This document shows positions 1 to 7,195 of a stretch of DNA of 19,940 bases, piece by piece; positions within the stretch are counted from its first letter, which is position 1, and every line of letters begins with the position of its first letter. A program made the position numbers and the translations under genes. Below the pieces are notes generated by a model that saw only the letters and a program-made list of their open reading frames with translations, was not told the DNA's origin and did not search any database. Origin of the DNA: JANOQP01 sp044227705 (GTDB taxonomy: Bacteria > Bacteroidota > Bacteroidia > Chitinophagales > Saprospiraceae). The stretch covers positions 1 to 19,940 of the forward strand of contig JBGAWE010000068.1 in assembly GCA_044227705.1 (NCBI GenBank). Direction: 5' to 3'.

Positions 1-1
1 T

Positions 2-460
2 TCCGAAAAACCCGACGGCTGGCCAGCCGCCCCACAGGCCCCCGGCAAATGGTCGCCCATGCAGCACCTCGACCACCTCTGCCTGTCCGTCTCGACCGTC
101 AACAAATACCTGCGATGGCTTCCGCGATGGTTCTTCCGCTGGCGGTTCGGGAAGCCAAACCGGGCGGGGCGGACATACGAGCAGCTCGTCGCCCGATACG
201 AGGAAAAACTGGCCACGCAGAACCCGGCCCTCAACCCATTTTCTAGCGGCGGCGTGGCGGCCGATCGGTTGCCCGGGCTGCTGCAAGCCTTTGAAAATGA
301 GCACGTTGAGTTCGTCCGCCTGTTTTCAAAATGGCCTGAGTACGAGCTCGACTCGACCTTGATGCCGCACCCGCTCTTGGGCAAGATCTCGATGCGGGAG
401 ATGCTCTTTTTCATGGTCGACCACGTCCGGCACCACGAGCGGATTGTGGAAAAAATCTGA
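2..460 (+). CDS. DinB-like family protein (3' part; 5' end outside window)
   Basis: The frame is open from base 2, so the gene begins before the window; 152 codons plus the TGA stop are visible. An internal ATG lies at 59, but the residues before it (GKWSPMQHLDHL) fit the DinB/YfiT-like fold better if the gene continues upstream. Visible marks are a His-containing helix near the visible start (QHLDHL) and a C-terminal helix DHVRHHERIVEKI with closely spaced histidines. In the DinB superfamily such histidines form a metal site at one end of a four-helix bundle. Family members include thiol-dependent transferases and many proteins of unknown role, so no reaction can be assigned. The gene is followed by its own terminator and then by purC, which suggests it is a separate transcription unit. 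The family call is fairly good; the function is unknown. Confidence 0.7.
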   Translation, partial: SEKPDGWPAAPQAPGKWSPMQHLDHLCLSVSTVNKYLRWLPRWFFRWRFGKPNRAGRTYEQLVARYEEKLATQNPALNPFSSGGVAADRLPGLLQAFENEHVEFVRLFSKWPEYELDSTLMPHPLLGKISMREMLFFMVDHVRHHERIVEKI

Positions 461-461
461 C

Positions 462-489
462 GGCCGTCGCGGCGCGATGCCCTTTTTTT
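462..489 (+). terminator. Probable intrinsic terminator after the DinB-like gene
   Basis: A GC-rich stem (GGCCGTCGC at 462-470, loop GGC, GCGATGCCC at 474-482) with one C/C mismatch and one G-U pair is followed directly by seven Ts (483-489). It starts two bases after the DinB-like stop codon and lies 25 bases before the purC start, so it would insulate purC from upstream transcription. Confidence 0.6.
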
Positions 490-513
490 GAGCCGAAATC
501 CAGCTTCCAAATC

Positions 514-1449
514 ATGGCCATCAGAGAGACGAACTTCCATTTTCCCAACCAGACGGGCTTCTATCGCGGCAAAGTCCGCGACGTTTATTCCATCGGCGAC
601 GACCGCTTGGTGATGGTCGCCAGCGACCGCATCTCGGCGTTCGACCACGTTTTGCCGAAGCCCATTCCATCGAAAGGGCAGGTTTTGAACCAAATCGCGG
701 CCTATTTCCTCGATAAAACCCGCGACATCGCCCCAAACTGGCTCATCTCGTCGCCCGACCCGAACGTGGCCCTCGGCTGGCGGTGCGAGCCGCTGCGCGT
801 CGAGATGGTCATCCGGGGCTACCTCGCCGGGCACGCGGCAAGGGAGTACGCCGCCGGCCGTCGCCTGATTTGCGGCGTGCCGATGCCTGACGGGCTGCTC
901 GAGGGCGACCCGTTCCCCGCGCCCATCCTCACGCCAACGACAAAGGCATCGGCCGGGCACGACGAGGACATTTCCCGAGAGGAGATTTTGAAACAAGGCA
1001 TCGTCGGCGAGGCCGACTACCTCGAAATGGAAAGACTGACCCGCGCCCTTTTTCAACGCGGCACGGAGATGGCCGCTGAGCGCGGGCTGATTTTGGTGGA
1101 CACGAAATACGAATTCGGCAAAAAGGACGGCCAAATCCTCCTCATGGACGAAATCCACACGCCCGACAGCAGCCGCTATTTCTACGCAGACGGCTACGCC
1201 GAACGACAGGCGCGGGGCGAGCGGCAGCGGCAGTTGAGCAAGGAGTTCGTGCGCGAATGGCTCATCGCGCACGGCTTTCAGGGGAAGGAGGGGCAGCAGA
1301 TGCCCGTCATGCCCGACGAGTTCGTCCGGCAGATAACCGACCGCTACGTCGAGCTTTATGAAAAAATGACCGGCCTCGCGTTCGTCCCGGCCGACGCCGG
1401 CGACCCGCTCGGGCGCATCGAAGCGGCCGTCAAAAGGGTGATCGGCTGA
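514..1449 (+). CDS. purC: Phosphoribosylaminoimidazole-succinocarboxamide synthase (SAICAR synthase)
   Basis: PurC is a cytosolic enzyme of de novo purine synthesis. It joins aspartate to CAIR, using ATP, to make SAICAR. The 311-residue protein has the family signatures in order: the N-terminal GKVRDVYSIGDDRLVMVASD ATP-binding segment, SAFDHVLPKPIPSKG, RGYLAGHAAREY, LTPTTKASAGHDEDIS, and the C-terminal LILVDTKYEFG followed by LLMDEIHTPDSSRYFY. The length matches the longer ~300-residue form rather than the ~240-residue form of E. coli and Bacillus. The ATG at 514 puts the conserved region 18 residues in, as expected. There is no clear Shine-Dalgarno sequence. No other purine gene is adjacent. 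The cytochrome gene follows after 62 bases and could be co-transcribed. The assignment is secure. Confidence 0.97.
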   Translation: MAIRETNFHFPNQTGFYRGKVRDVYSIGDDRLVMVASDRISAFDHVLPKPIPSKGQVLNQIAAYFLDKTRDIAPNWLISSPDPNVALGWRCEPLRVEMVIRGYLAGHAAREYAAGRRLICGVPMPDGLLEGDPFPAPILTPTTKASAGHDEDISREEILKQGIVGEADYLEMERLTRALFQRGTEMAAERGLILVDTKYEFGKKDGQILLMDEIHTPDSSRYFYADGYAERQARGERQRQLSKEFVREWLIAHGFQGKEGQQMPVMPDEFVRQITDRYVELYEKMTGLAFVPADAGDPLGRIEAAVKRVIG

Positions 1450-1511
1450 CGCTTTGCCCTCCCCGAAACCACAGTTTGGATTCTTATCAAGTCATCAAAA
1501 TCAACTCGAAA

Positions 1512-2090
1512 ATGAAAAAAACAACGTTCGTCCTCGGCCTTGCGGCCCTCGTCGTCTGCGGCTCCCGCTGCGCCCAGAACACGGAGGCGGGCAAACCGGC
1601 CATGCCCCAAAAGGCGGCCGAAAACCCGGTCGAGCGGGGCAAGTACCTCGTCCACATCATGGGCTGCAACGACTGCCACTCGCCCAAAATCATGACCCCG
1701 CAAGGCCCCGCGCCCGACCCGGCTCGGATGCTTTCAGGCTATCCGGCCGCCGACCCGCTGCCCAAGATCGCGGACAAGGGCATCCTCAAGGACTACGCCC
1801 TCTTCAACATGAGCCTCACCGTCGGCATCGGCCCGTGGGGCACAACCTACGCCGCCAACCTCACGCCCGACGACACGGGGCTGGGCAACTGGTCGCTCGA
1901 ACAGTTCAAAAAGGCACTGCGCGAGGGCAAGGCGAAAGGCATGGACAACGGGCGGATGCTCCTCCCGCCGATGCCCTGGCAGAACTACCGCGACCTCTCC
2001 GACGACGACGCGGCGGCCATGTTCGCCTACCTCCAGTCGATTCCGGCGGTGCGCAACATCGTCCCGTCGCCGGTGCCGCCGGCCAACTGA
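1512..2090 (+). CDS. Exported monoheme cytochrome c
   Basis: A 192-residue secreted electron carrier. The start is taken as the ATG at 1512, giving MKKTTFVLGLAALVVCG, a typical signal sequence; a TTG at 1476 would add 12 residues before it. The single heme-attachment motif is CNDCH (C52, C55, H56). A conserved MPW at 154-156 in LLPPMPWQNY is a candidate for the distal Met ligand. C16 or C20 might be lipidated, but neither has a good lipobox. The sequence resembles a group of Bacteroidota proteins often named c-type cytochrome or cytochrome c-553; the redox partner cannot be told from the neighbours. It lies 62 bases after purC and is followed by a strong terminator. Confidence 0.88.
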   Translation: MKKTTFVLGLAALVVCGSRCAQNTEAGKPAMPQKAAENPVERGKYLVHIMGCNDCHSPKIMTPQGPAPDPARMLSGYPAADPLPKIADKGILKDYALFNMSLTVGIGPWGTTYAANLTPDDTGLGNWSLEQFKKALREGKAKGMDNGRMLLPPMPWQNYRDLSDDDAAAMFAYLQSIPAVRNIVPSPVPPAN

Positions 2091-2109
2091 AGTCGTTGGT
2101 TTTCAACGA

Positions 2110-2143
2110 AAAAGCCCCGGGAGGACAACCTTCCGGGGCTTTT
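2110..2143. terminator. Bidirectional intrinsic terminator between convergent genes
   Basis: A 15-bp stem (2110-2124 with 2129-2143), containing one G-T pair and a four-base ACAA loop, is flanked by A4 on the left and T4 on the right, so it can stop transcription in both directions. It sits between the convergent cytochrome c gene (+) and rny (-), where such an element is expected. Confidence 0.9.
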
Positions 2144-2166
2144 CATTTTCAAAAACCGGGCGAAAA

Positions 2167-3849
2167 TCACCGCGCATACTGCACCGCCCGCTTCTCGCGG
2201 ATGACTGTGACGCGAATCTGTCCCGGATACTGCATCTCCTCCTGGATGCGCTGCGAGATTTTGAACGCCACATCATCGGCGTACTGGTCGTCGACCTTTT
2301 CCGCTTCAACAATGACCCGAAGCTCGCGCCCCGCCTGCATGGCGAAGGCCTTCGAGACGCCGTCGTAGGACATGGCGATGTCCTCCAGCTCGTGGATCCT
2401 CTTGAGGTAGTTGTCGAGGATTTCGCGCCTCGCCCCCGGCCTCGCGCCGGAAATCGCGTCGCAGGCCTGCACGATGGGCGAGATGATGTTGTTCATCTCG
2501 ATTTCGTCGTGGTGGGCACCGACGGCGTTGATGATGACCGGGTGCTCGCCGAGTTCCTCGCAGATTTTCATGCCATAGAGGGCGTGCGACAGTTCGGAGT
2601 CGTCCTCCGCCACCTTGCCGATGTCGTGGAGGAGACCGGCGCGCTTGGCCATCTTGACCTGCTTCGGGTTCATGCCCAGCTCGGCGGCCATGAGGGCGCA
2701 GAGTTCGGCCGTCTCGATGGAGTGCTTGAGCAGGTTCTGTCCGTAAGAGGAACGGAAGCGCATCCGGCCGGTGTAGCGGACGAGGGTCGGATTCAGCCCG
2801 TGGATGCCGAGCTCGAGGACGGTGCGCTCGCCGATTTCCATGATCTGCTCGTCGAGCTGCTTGCGGACTTTGGCCACGACCTCCTCGATGCGCTGCGGGT
2901 GGATGCGCCCGTCGGCCACGAGCCGCTGGAGCGAGAGCCGCGCAATCTCCCGCCGAACCGGGTCGAAGGACGAGATGACGATGGCCTCCGGCGTGTCGTC
3001 GACGATAAGCTCGACGCCCGTCGCCGCCTCGAGCGCGCGGATGTTGCGCCCCTCGCGGCCGATGATCTGGCCTTTCATCTCGTCGTTTTCGAGGTTGAAG
3101 ACGGAGACCGTGTTCTCGATGGTGAACTCCGCCGCCATGCGTTGGATGGTGGCGACGATGATTTTCTTGGCCTCCTTGTTGGCATTGTTCTTCGCGTCGG
3201 CGACGGCGTCCTTCACGATGGCCAGTGCCTCGCTCTCGGCTTTCTTGCGGATGGCGTCGAAGAGTTGCTCCCGGGCCTCGCTCTCTTTCAAAGAGGCGAT
3301 TTTTTCGAGCATCTTGATGCGCTCGTCGTTCGCCGCGTCAAGCTCCGCCCGCTTTTTCTGCACGATTTGGAGCTGCTTGTCGAGGTTCTCCCGCTGGGCG
3401 GCGACCTCCTTTTGCGACTGCTCGAACTCGGCGAGCTTTGCGGTCACCTCATCCTCTTTCACTTTGAAGGCTTGCTGCTTGAGCTTCAATTCGCCCTCGA
3501 GGTTGACGACCTGGATCTCGCGCGCCTTCATCTCCTCGGCATGCTTGGCCTTTTCGCGGTCGAACTCGGAGCGCAACTGGTTGTTGCGGTCGCGCACCTC
3601 GTTGATTTTCTGCTGCTTTATCTCCTCGTTCTTCCGCTCGGCCTGCGCGATGAGCTTGTCGCGCTGGATTTCGGCCTCGGCCGTCATCCGCTCGGCTGCG
3701 ATGCGGGCCTCGGCGATGGTCGTGTCGGCCTTCCGGTTGGCTTCCGCCACGGCCGAGTCGAGGTTCTTGCCGAGCACCTGTTTGCTCAAAAAGTAGGCGA
3801 CGACCGCACCGGCGAGCGCCCCTATCAGAAGTCCAATTCCTATGCCCAT
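2167..3849 (-). CDS. rny: Ribonuclease Y
   Basis: RNase Y is a membrane-anchored endoribonuclease that starts decay of many mRNAs. The 560-residue protein shows the full layout: an N-terminal membrane helix (about 2-22), a long charged coiled coil (about 30-240) rich in Glu, Lys and Ala, a KH RNA-binding domain with IIGREGRNIRALE (262-274), and an HD phosphohydrolase domain with LKHS (374-377), the catalytic HD pair LLHDIGK (406-412) and GAHHDE (444-449). The C-terminus YPGQIRVTVIREKRAVQYAR is typical. The usual length is about 510-525, so the coiled coil is somewhat long, which is common in Bacteroidota. It is the last gene of the pheT-tmk-rny run, 65 bases after tmk, and ends at the bidirectional terminator. 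The assignment is secure. Confidence 0.97.
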   Translation of the reverse strand: MGIGIGLLIGALAGAVVAYFLSKQVLGKNLDSAVAEANRKADTTIAEARIAAERMTAEAEIQRDKLIAQAERKNEEIKQQKINEVRDRNNQLRSEFDREKAKHAEEMKAREIQVVNLEGELKLKQQAFKVKEDEVTAKLAEFEQSQKEVAAQRENLDKQLQIVQKKRAELDAANDERIKMLEKIASLKESEAREQLFDAIRKKAESEALAIVKDAVADAKNNANKEAKKIIVATIQRMAAEFTIENTVSVFNLENDEMKGQIIGREGRNIRALEAATGVELIVDDTPEAIVISSFDPVRREIARLSLQRLVADGRIHPQRIEEVVAKVRKQLDEQIMEIGERTVLELGIHGLNPTLVRYTGRMRFRSSYGQNLLKHSIETAELCALMAAELGMNPKQVKMAKRAGLLHDIGKVAEDDSELSHALYGMKICEELGEHPVIINAVGAHHDEIEMNNIISPIVQACDAISGARPGARREILDNYLKRIHELEDIAMSYDGVSKAFAMQAGRELRVIVEAEKVDDQYADDVAFKISQRIQEEMQYPGQIRVTVIREKRAVQYAR

Positions 3850-3914
3850 GATCTGGTTGCTGTGTAATTAGGTGATTGAATGCGGTTTTCTGGGATTGAA
3901 AATAGAGGGTTGCG

Positions 3915-4586
3915 TCAGACCGATTTCCAGTCGGGAAACCGCTTTTCGATTTCCCGCAAAATCAGGCTGGCCACCTCCTCGACCGTTCCGCTGCCGTCGA
4001 TGTCGACGACTGCCTCGCCGGTCTTGTTGATTAAAAACTCGATGGCCGCCCGGTATTTCTCGCGGGTCTGGCTCAATTTCTCCTCGAAAAGCTCTCGCGG
4101 CTGGTTGCGGCCCGCCAACCTTCGATAGCAGACCTCGTCCGTCACGTCGATGAAGAAGGTCAAGTCCGGCCGCCGCGCGAAGCGGTTGAGGCTGAAAACC
4201 TCCTCCATCCCAAACTCGTCGAAGCTCTGATAGACGAGCGACGAGAGGTAAAACCGGTCGCAAAGCACAACGTTTCGCTCGCGAGGGCCTCCGACCCGAT
4301 GCGCCCCGTCCGAAGGTCTCCGACCTGCCAGCCACGGCTCGACGACGCGGGTGCAGTGGTCGAGCCGGTTCGCCGCGTAGGAAAGCGCCAGTTGCCGGGG
4401 ATGAAACTCGGCAATCCGCAGCTTCAAGACATCGCGGATGAAAAGCCCCCCGCAGCACGGGTCGTTCGGCTCGTAGGTCGCCAGCACGTCGCCGGGGAAG
4501 CGCTCGTCGAGCATCTCCGCCAGCCGCTTTGTTGCCGAAGACTTCCCGCTGCCGTCCAGCCCCTCGATGACGATGAATAGGCTCAT
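3915..4586 (-). CDS. tmk: Thymidylate kinase with an unusual internal insertion
   Basis: Thymidylate kinase phosphorylates dTMP to dTDP with ATP, an essential step for dTTP supply. The 223-residue protein has the P-loop GLDGSGKSS (9-17), the YEPND segment (39-43), the DRFYLSSLVYQ motif (110-120) and an Arg-rich LID region near RRLAGRNQPRE (155-165). The ATG overlaps the pheT stop by ATGA, indicating translational coupling. The oddity is residues about 89-102 (RRPSDGAHRVGGPR), lying between the helix ending VVEPWLAG and the strand RNVVLCDR. Other thymidylate kinases have only a short turn there. The matching DNA contains two 15-bp near-identical repeats and looks like an inserted short palindromic element (separate entry). 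All motifs remain intact, so the enzyme is probably active. Confidence 0.93.
   Translation of the reverse strand: MSLFIVIEGLDGSGKSSATKRLAEMLDERFPGDVLATYEPNDPCCGGLFIRDVLKLRIAEFHPRQLALSYAANRLDHCTRVVEPWLAGRRPSDGAHRVGGPRERNVVLCDRFYLSSLVYQSFDEFGMEEVFSLNRFARRPDLTFFIDVTDEVCYRRLAGRNQPRELFEEKLSQTREKYRAAIEFLINKTGEAVVDIDGSGTVEEVASLILREIEKRFPDWKSV
4282..4325 (-). repeat. GC-rich short repeat element inserted in frame within tmk
   Basis: On the plus strand CGAGGGCCTCCGACC (4282-4296) and CGAAGGTCTCCGACC (4311-4325) match at 13 of 15 positions and are separated by 14 bases. On the coding strand the units read GGTCGGAGGCC and GGTCGGAGACC, each able to form a small hairpin (GGTC-GGA-GACC). The segment encodes the extra 14-15 residues of thymidylate kinase that relatives lack, and it keeps the frame. 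This looks like a mobile or dispersed short palindromic element tolerated in a surface loop. Whether it recurs elsewhere in the genome cannot be seen from this window. Confidence 0.55.
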
Positions 4587-7021
4587 TTCCTGACCGTCGC
4601 CCCGAGTTTTTCCTCAAAGACCTTTTGCAAGGAGGCCATCGCCTCCTCGATTTCCTTTTCGCCGAGCGTCTTCTCGATGTCCTCGAAAACGAAGCTGACG
4701 GCGCAGCTCTTCTTCCCCGCGCCGAGCCGTTTCTCGTCCTCGAACACGTCGAACAGGTTGACCTCGCGGAGCAATTTCTTGGCCGATTTCTGCGCCAGCG
4801 AGCGGATGTCGGAGAAGGCCGTCGCCGTGTCGACCACCAGCGCGAGGTCGCGGCGCACGGTCGGGAAACGGCCGATTTCCTGAAACTTGACGCGGTTGTT
4901 TTTCAGCGCGTCGAGGATGTTGTCCCAATCGAAATCGGCGAAGAAAACGGCGTTTTTCACCTCCATTTTTTTCAAAAAGGAAGGTTGCACCGGCCCCATC
5001 TCGACCAATGTTTTCGGCCCGCGATGGAGGCGAAGCCCGGCCGAGAAATTGCCGCCTTCAAAAGCCGTTTCCTGATAGCCGCTCACCCCGAGCCGTTGCA
5101 ACACGTTGAAAACCAACGCCTTGAGCGTGAAAAAATCGACCAGCAGCTTGCCCGACGGCTGCCAGCTTTCCGCCTGCCCCGCCCCGGTGATGAGGATGGA
5201 GAGGCGGTTCGATTCGCGGTAGTTGTCGCCGTCTTTCGAGTAAATCTTCCCGAACTCGAACAGCTTCAGGTCGCTGTGCTGCCGGTTCTGGTTGTGCCGC
5301 ACGGCCTCCAGCCCGCCGAACAGCATCGACGGCCGCAGCACGTCCAGACCTTGGTTGGCCGTGTTGTTGACGAAGACGAGGCCTTCCTGCGGCAAGTGCG
5401 CGTAAAAAGCCGAGTTCGACAGCGAGAGGGCCATGATTTCCGTCAGGCCGTTGCTCACGAGCTGGTCGCTGATGAGGTTTCGCAGACCGGTCGCGTCCGG
5501 TTTCGGGGTGATTTCGAGCGACATCTTGATGGCGTGCGGCATCGGCACGTTGTCCGTCCCGACCATGCGGAGGATTTCCTCGGCGATGTCGGCCTCCCTT
5601 CTCACGTCCGCTTTGTTCGTCGGGACCACGGCCGTGAAGCTGCGCGAGGTCTCGTTTTCCACCCCGATTTGCAGGGCGGAGAGGATTTCTTTCAGCCTTT
5701 CGCGGCTGAACTCCATGCCGAGCAGCCGCTCGATGTCCGCGTCCTGGCAGACGATGCGGGCCTTTTCAATGGGCCTCGGGTAGATGTCTGTGATTTCGGA
5801 GGCGACCTCGCCGCCCGCGACCTCGCAAATCAGCGCGGCCGCTTTTTTCAACGCCTCGACGCAGAGGTTCGGGTCGCTCCCTTTTTCAAAGACCCGCGCA
5901 GCGTCCGTCCGCAGGTTGTGGCGGATCATCGAGCGGCGGATGGTCTGCTGCGAGAAATGGGCGCTTTCGAGGAAGATGCTGGTCGTCGTCTCCTTCACCC
6001 CGGAGCCGAGGCCGCCGAACACGCCGCCGATGCACATCGGGCGCGAGTCGCCGTCGCAGATCATCAAATCCTCTGCGAAAAGGCTGCGCTCCGCGCCGTC
6101 GAGCGAGGTGAACTTCGTCCCGGCCGGGAGGCATTTCACGATGATTTTCCCGCCCGAAATCTCGTCGAGGTCGAAGGCGTGGAGCGGCTGCCCGAGGTCG
6201 TGGAGGATGAAGTTCGTCGCGTCGACCACGTTGTTGATGGGGCGCACGCCGATGCTTTTCAGGCGGTTTTTCAGCCAGTCGGGGCTTTCGCCGACCGTAA
6301 GATTCGAGATGACGAGACCGGCGTATCGCGGGCAAGCCTCCGAGTTTTCGACGGAGACCGCCACCGGTGCGGCTCCTTTTTTCTCTGTAAAAGATTGATT
6401 GTCAGCAACTTTCTCCGCCGAGCCGCCCAGGCCCCTCGATTTCAGGCAGGCCAACAGGTCTTCTGCGACGCCCCGATGGCAGGTCGCGTCCGAGCGGTTC
6501 GGCGTGAGGCCGACCTCGAAGACGATGTCGTTCTCGATTTTGTAGAAACCCGCCGCCGCCGTCCCGACCGCGACGCTCTCGGGCAAGACCATGATGCCCG
6601 CGTGCGAGTGGCCGAGGTTCAGCTCGTCCTCCGCGCAAATCATGCCCTGGCTCAAGTGGCCGTAGGTCTTCCGTTCGCCGATGACGAAGGGCGTTTCCGC
6701 GTTGTTTGGAAAGAGGGATGTGCCGGGCGTCGCCACCCAGACCGTCTGCCCGGCCGCCACGTTTGGCGCACCGCAGATGATTTGCAAAGGGGCCTCGCGG
6801 CCGACTTCGACTGTGGTAAGAGAGATGGTTTTTCCGGGGACATCGAGCCGCTCGCAGGTGAGGACGCGCCCTGCGACGACGCCCGCCAGCCCGCCCTTCA
6901 CGGTCTCGAAACGCTCCGCGCCCTCGACTTCGAGGCCGATGGAGGTGAGCAGATCCGCTATTTCTTCGGGGCTTTTATCTGTCTGGACGTGGGTCTTCAG
7001 CCAATTGAGGGACACCTTCAT
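4583..7021 (-). CDS. pheT: Phenylalanine--tRNA ligase beta subunit
   Basis: PheT is the larger subunit of the alpha2-beta2 enzyme that charges tRNA-Phe; it provides tRNA binding and the editing site. The chosen ATG at 7021 gives MKVSLNWLKTHV, the normal N-terminus, and 812 residues. The open frame reaches 40 residues further upstream, but that stretch comes from a repeat-like leader and has no family similarity. Domains in order are an EMAP/OB-type tRNA-binding domain (about 40-150), the core with FEVGLTPNRSDATCHRG, the B3/B4 editing domain, the B5 domain, the catalytic-like domain, and a C-terminal ferredoxin-fold anticodon-binding domain starting near RFPTVRRDLALVVD. The stop overlaps the tmk start by ATGA. 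The pheS partner is not in this window. The assignment is secure. Confidence 0.97.
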   Translation of the reverse strand: MKVSLNWLKTHVQTDKSPEEIADLLTSIGLEVEGAERFETVKGGLAGVVAGRVLTCERLDVPGKTISLTTVEVGREAPLQIICGAPNVAAGQTVWVATPGTSLFPNNAETPFVIGERKTYGHLSQGMICAEDELNLGHSHAGIMVLPESVAVGTAAAGFYKIENDIVFEVGLTPNRSDATCHRGVAEDLLACLKSRGLGGSAEKVADNQSFTEKKGAAPVAVSVENSEACPRYAGLVISNLTVGESPDWLKNRLKSIGVRPINNVVDATNFILHDLGQPLHAFDLDEISGGKIIVKCLPAGTKFTSLDGAERSLFAEDLMICDGDSRPMCIGGVFGGLGSGVKETTTSIFLESAHFSQQTIRRSMIRHNLRTDAARVFEKGSDPNLCVEALKKAAALICEVAGGEVASEITDIYPRPIEKARIVCQDADIERLLGMEFSRERLKEILSALQIGVENETSRSFTAVVPTNKADVRREADIAEEILRMVGTDNVPMPHAIKMSLEITPKPDATGLRNLISDQLVSNGLTEIMALSLSNSAFYAHLPQEGLVFVNNTANQGLDVLRPSMLFGGLEAVRHNQNRQHSDLKLFEFGKIYSKDGDNYRESNRLSILITGAGQAESWQPSGKLLVDFFTLKALVFNVLQRLGVSGYQETAFEGGNFSAGLRLHRGPKTLVEMGPVQPSFLKKMEVKNAVFFADFDWDNILDALKNNRVKFQEIGRFPTVRRDLALVVDTATAFSDIRSLAQKSAKKLLREVNLFDVFEDEKRLGAGKKSCAVSFVFEDIEKTLGEKEIEEAMASLQKVFEEKLGATVRK

Positions 7022-7084
7022 CTCACGAGCGCACTTCTTTGGTTTATCGTAAATCACCCCTATTGCTGGGATTAGGGATTTGAA

Positions 7085-7120
7085 ATTGGGGGTCGGGCGG
7101 CCTTTCGCCCAGTCCCCAAT
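7085..7120. repeat. Imperfect inverted repeat in the pheT leader
   Basis: Arms ATTGGGGGTCGGGCG (7085-7099) and CGCCCAGTCCCCAAT (7106-7120) pair at 12 of 15 positions around a six-base loop, with a symmetric 3x3 internal mismatch. Flanking GGGATT- and CCCCAAT-like tracts are also repetitive. It lies in the roughly 140-base stretch between a possible promoter and the pheT start. It could be a dispersed intergenic repeat or an RNA hairpin in the pheT leader; there is no T-run to make it a terminator. Confidence 0.5.
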
Positions 7121-7161
7121 CCCCATTCCATAACCCCCCAAAACCGGGGCTACCTGCGCGG

Positions 7162-7169
7162 CGAAGGTA
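7162..7169 (-). promoter_or_regulatory. Possible -7 element for the pheT-tmk-rny run
   Basis: The minus strand reads TACCTTCG, one mismatch from the Bacteroidota -7 consensus TAnnTTTG. It lies 27 bases after the pseudogene stop and about 140 bases before the pheT ATG. The same octamer precedes the small lipoprotein-like gene at 12163-12170, which supports it being a real local promoter form. No convincing -33 TTG element was found. Confidence 0.35.
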
Positions 7170-7195
7170 GATTTAAGTTTTCGCTTCGCGTCTGT

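Noticed and set aside
1454..2368. A 304-codon frame overlapping the cytochrome c gene
   Set aside because: It lies in another frame of a gene with a heme motif and signal peptide, runs through the terminator, and is composed of Arg/Pro/Gly-rich shadow sequence.
2392..3867. A 491-codon plus-strand frame opposite rny
   Set aside because: It mirrors the Glu/Lys-rich coiled coil of RNase Y and shows only low-complexity Leu/Asp/Val-rich sequence without domain signals.
4625..7075. An 816-codon open frame on the plus strand opposite pheT
   Set aside because: It is antisense to a clear pheT, has no recognisable motif, and is the kind of long mirror frame expected in GC-rich genes.
7022..7141. A 40-residue N-terminal extension of PheT
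   Set aside because: The extra residues derive from repeat-like leader sequence; the ATG at 7021 gives the family's normal N-terminus.
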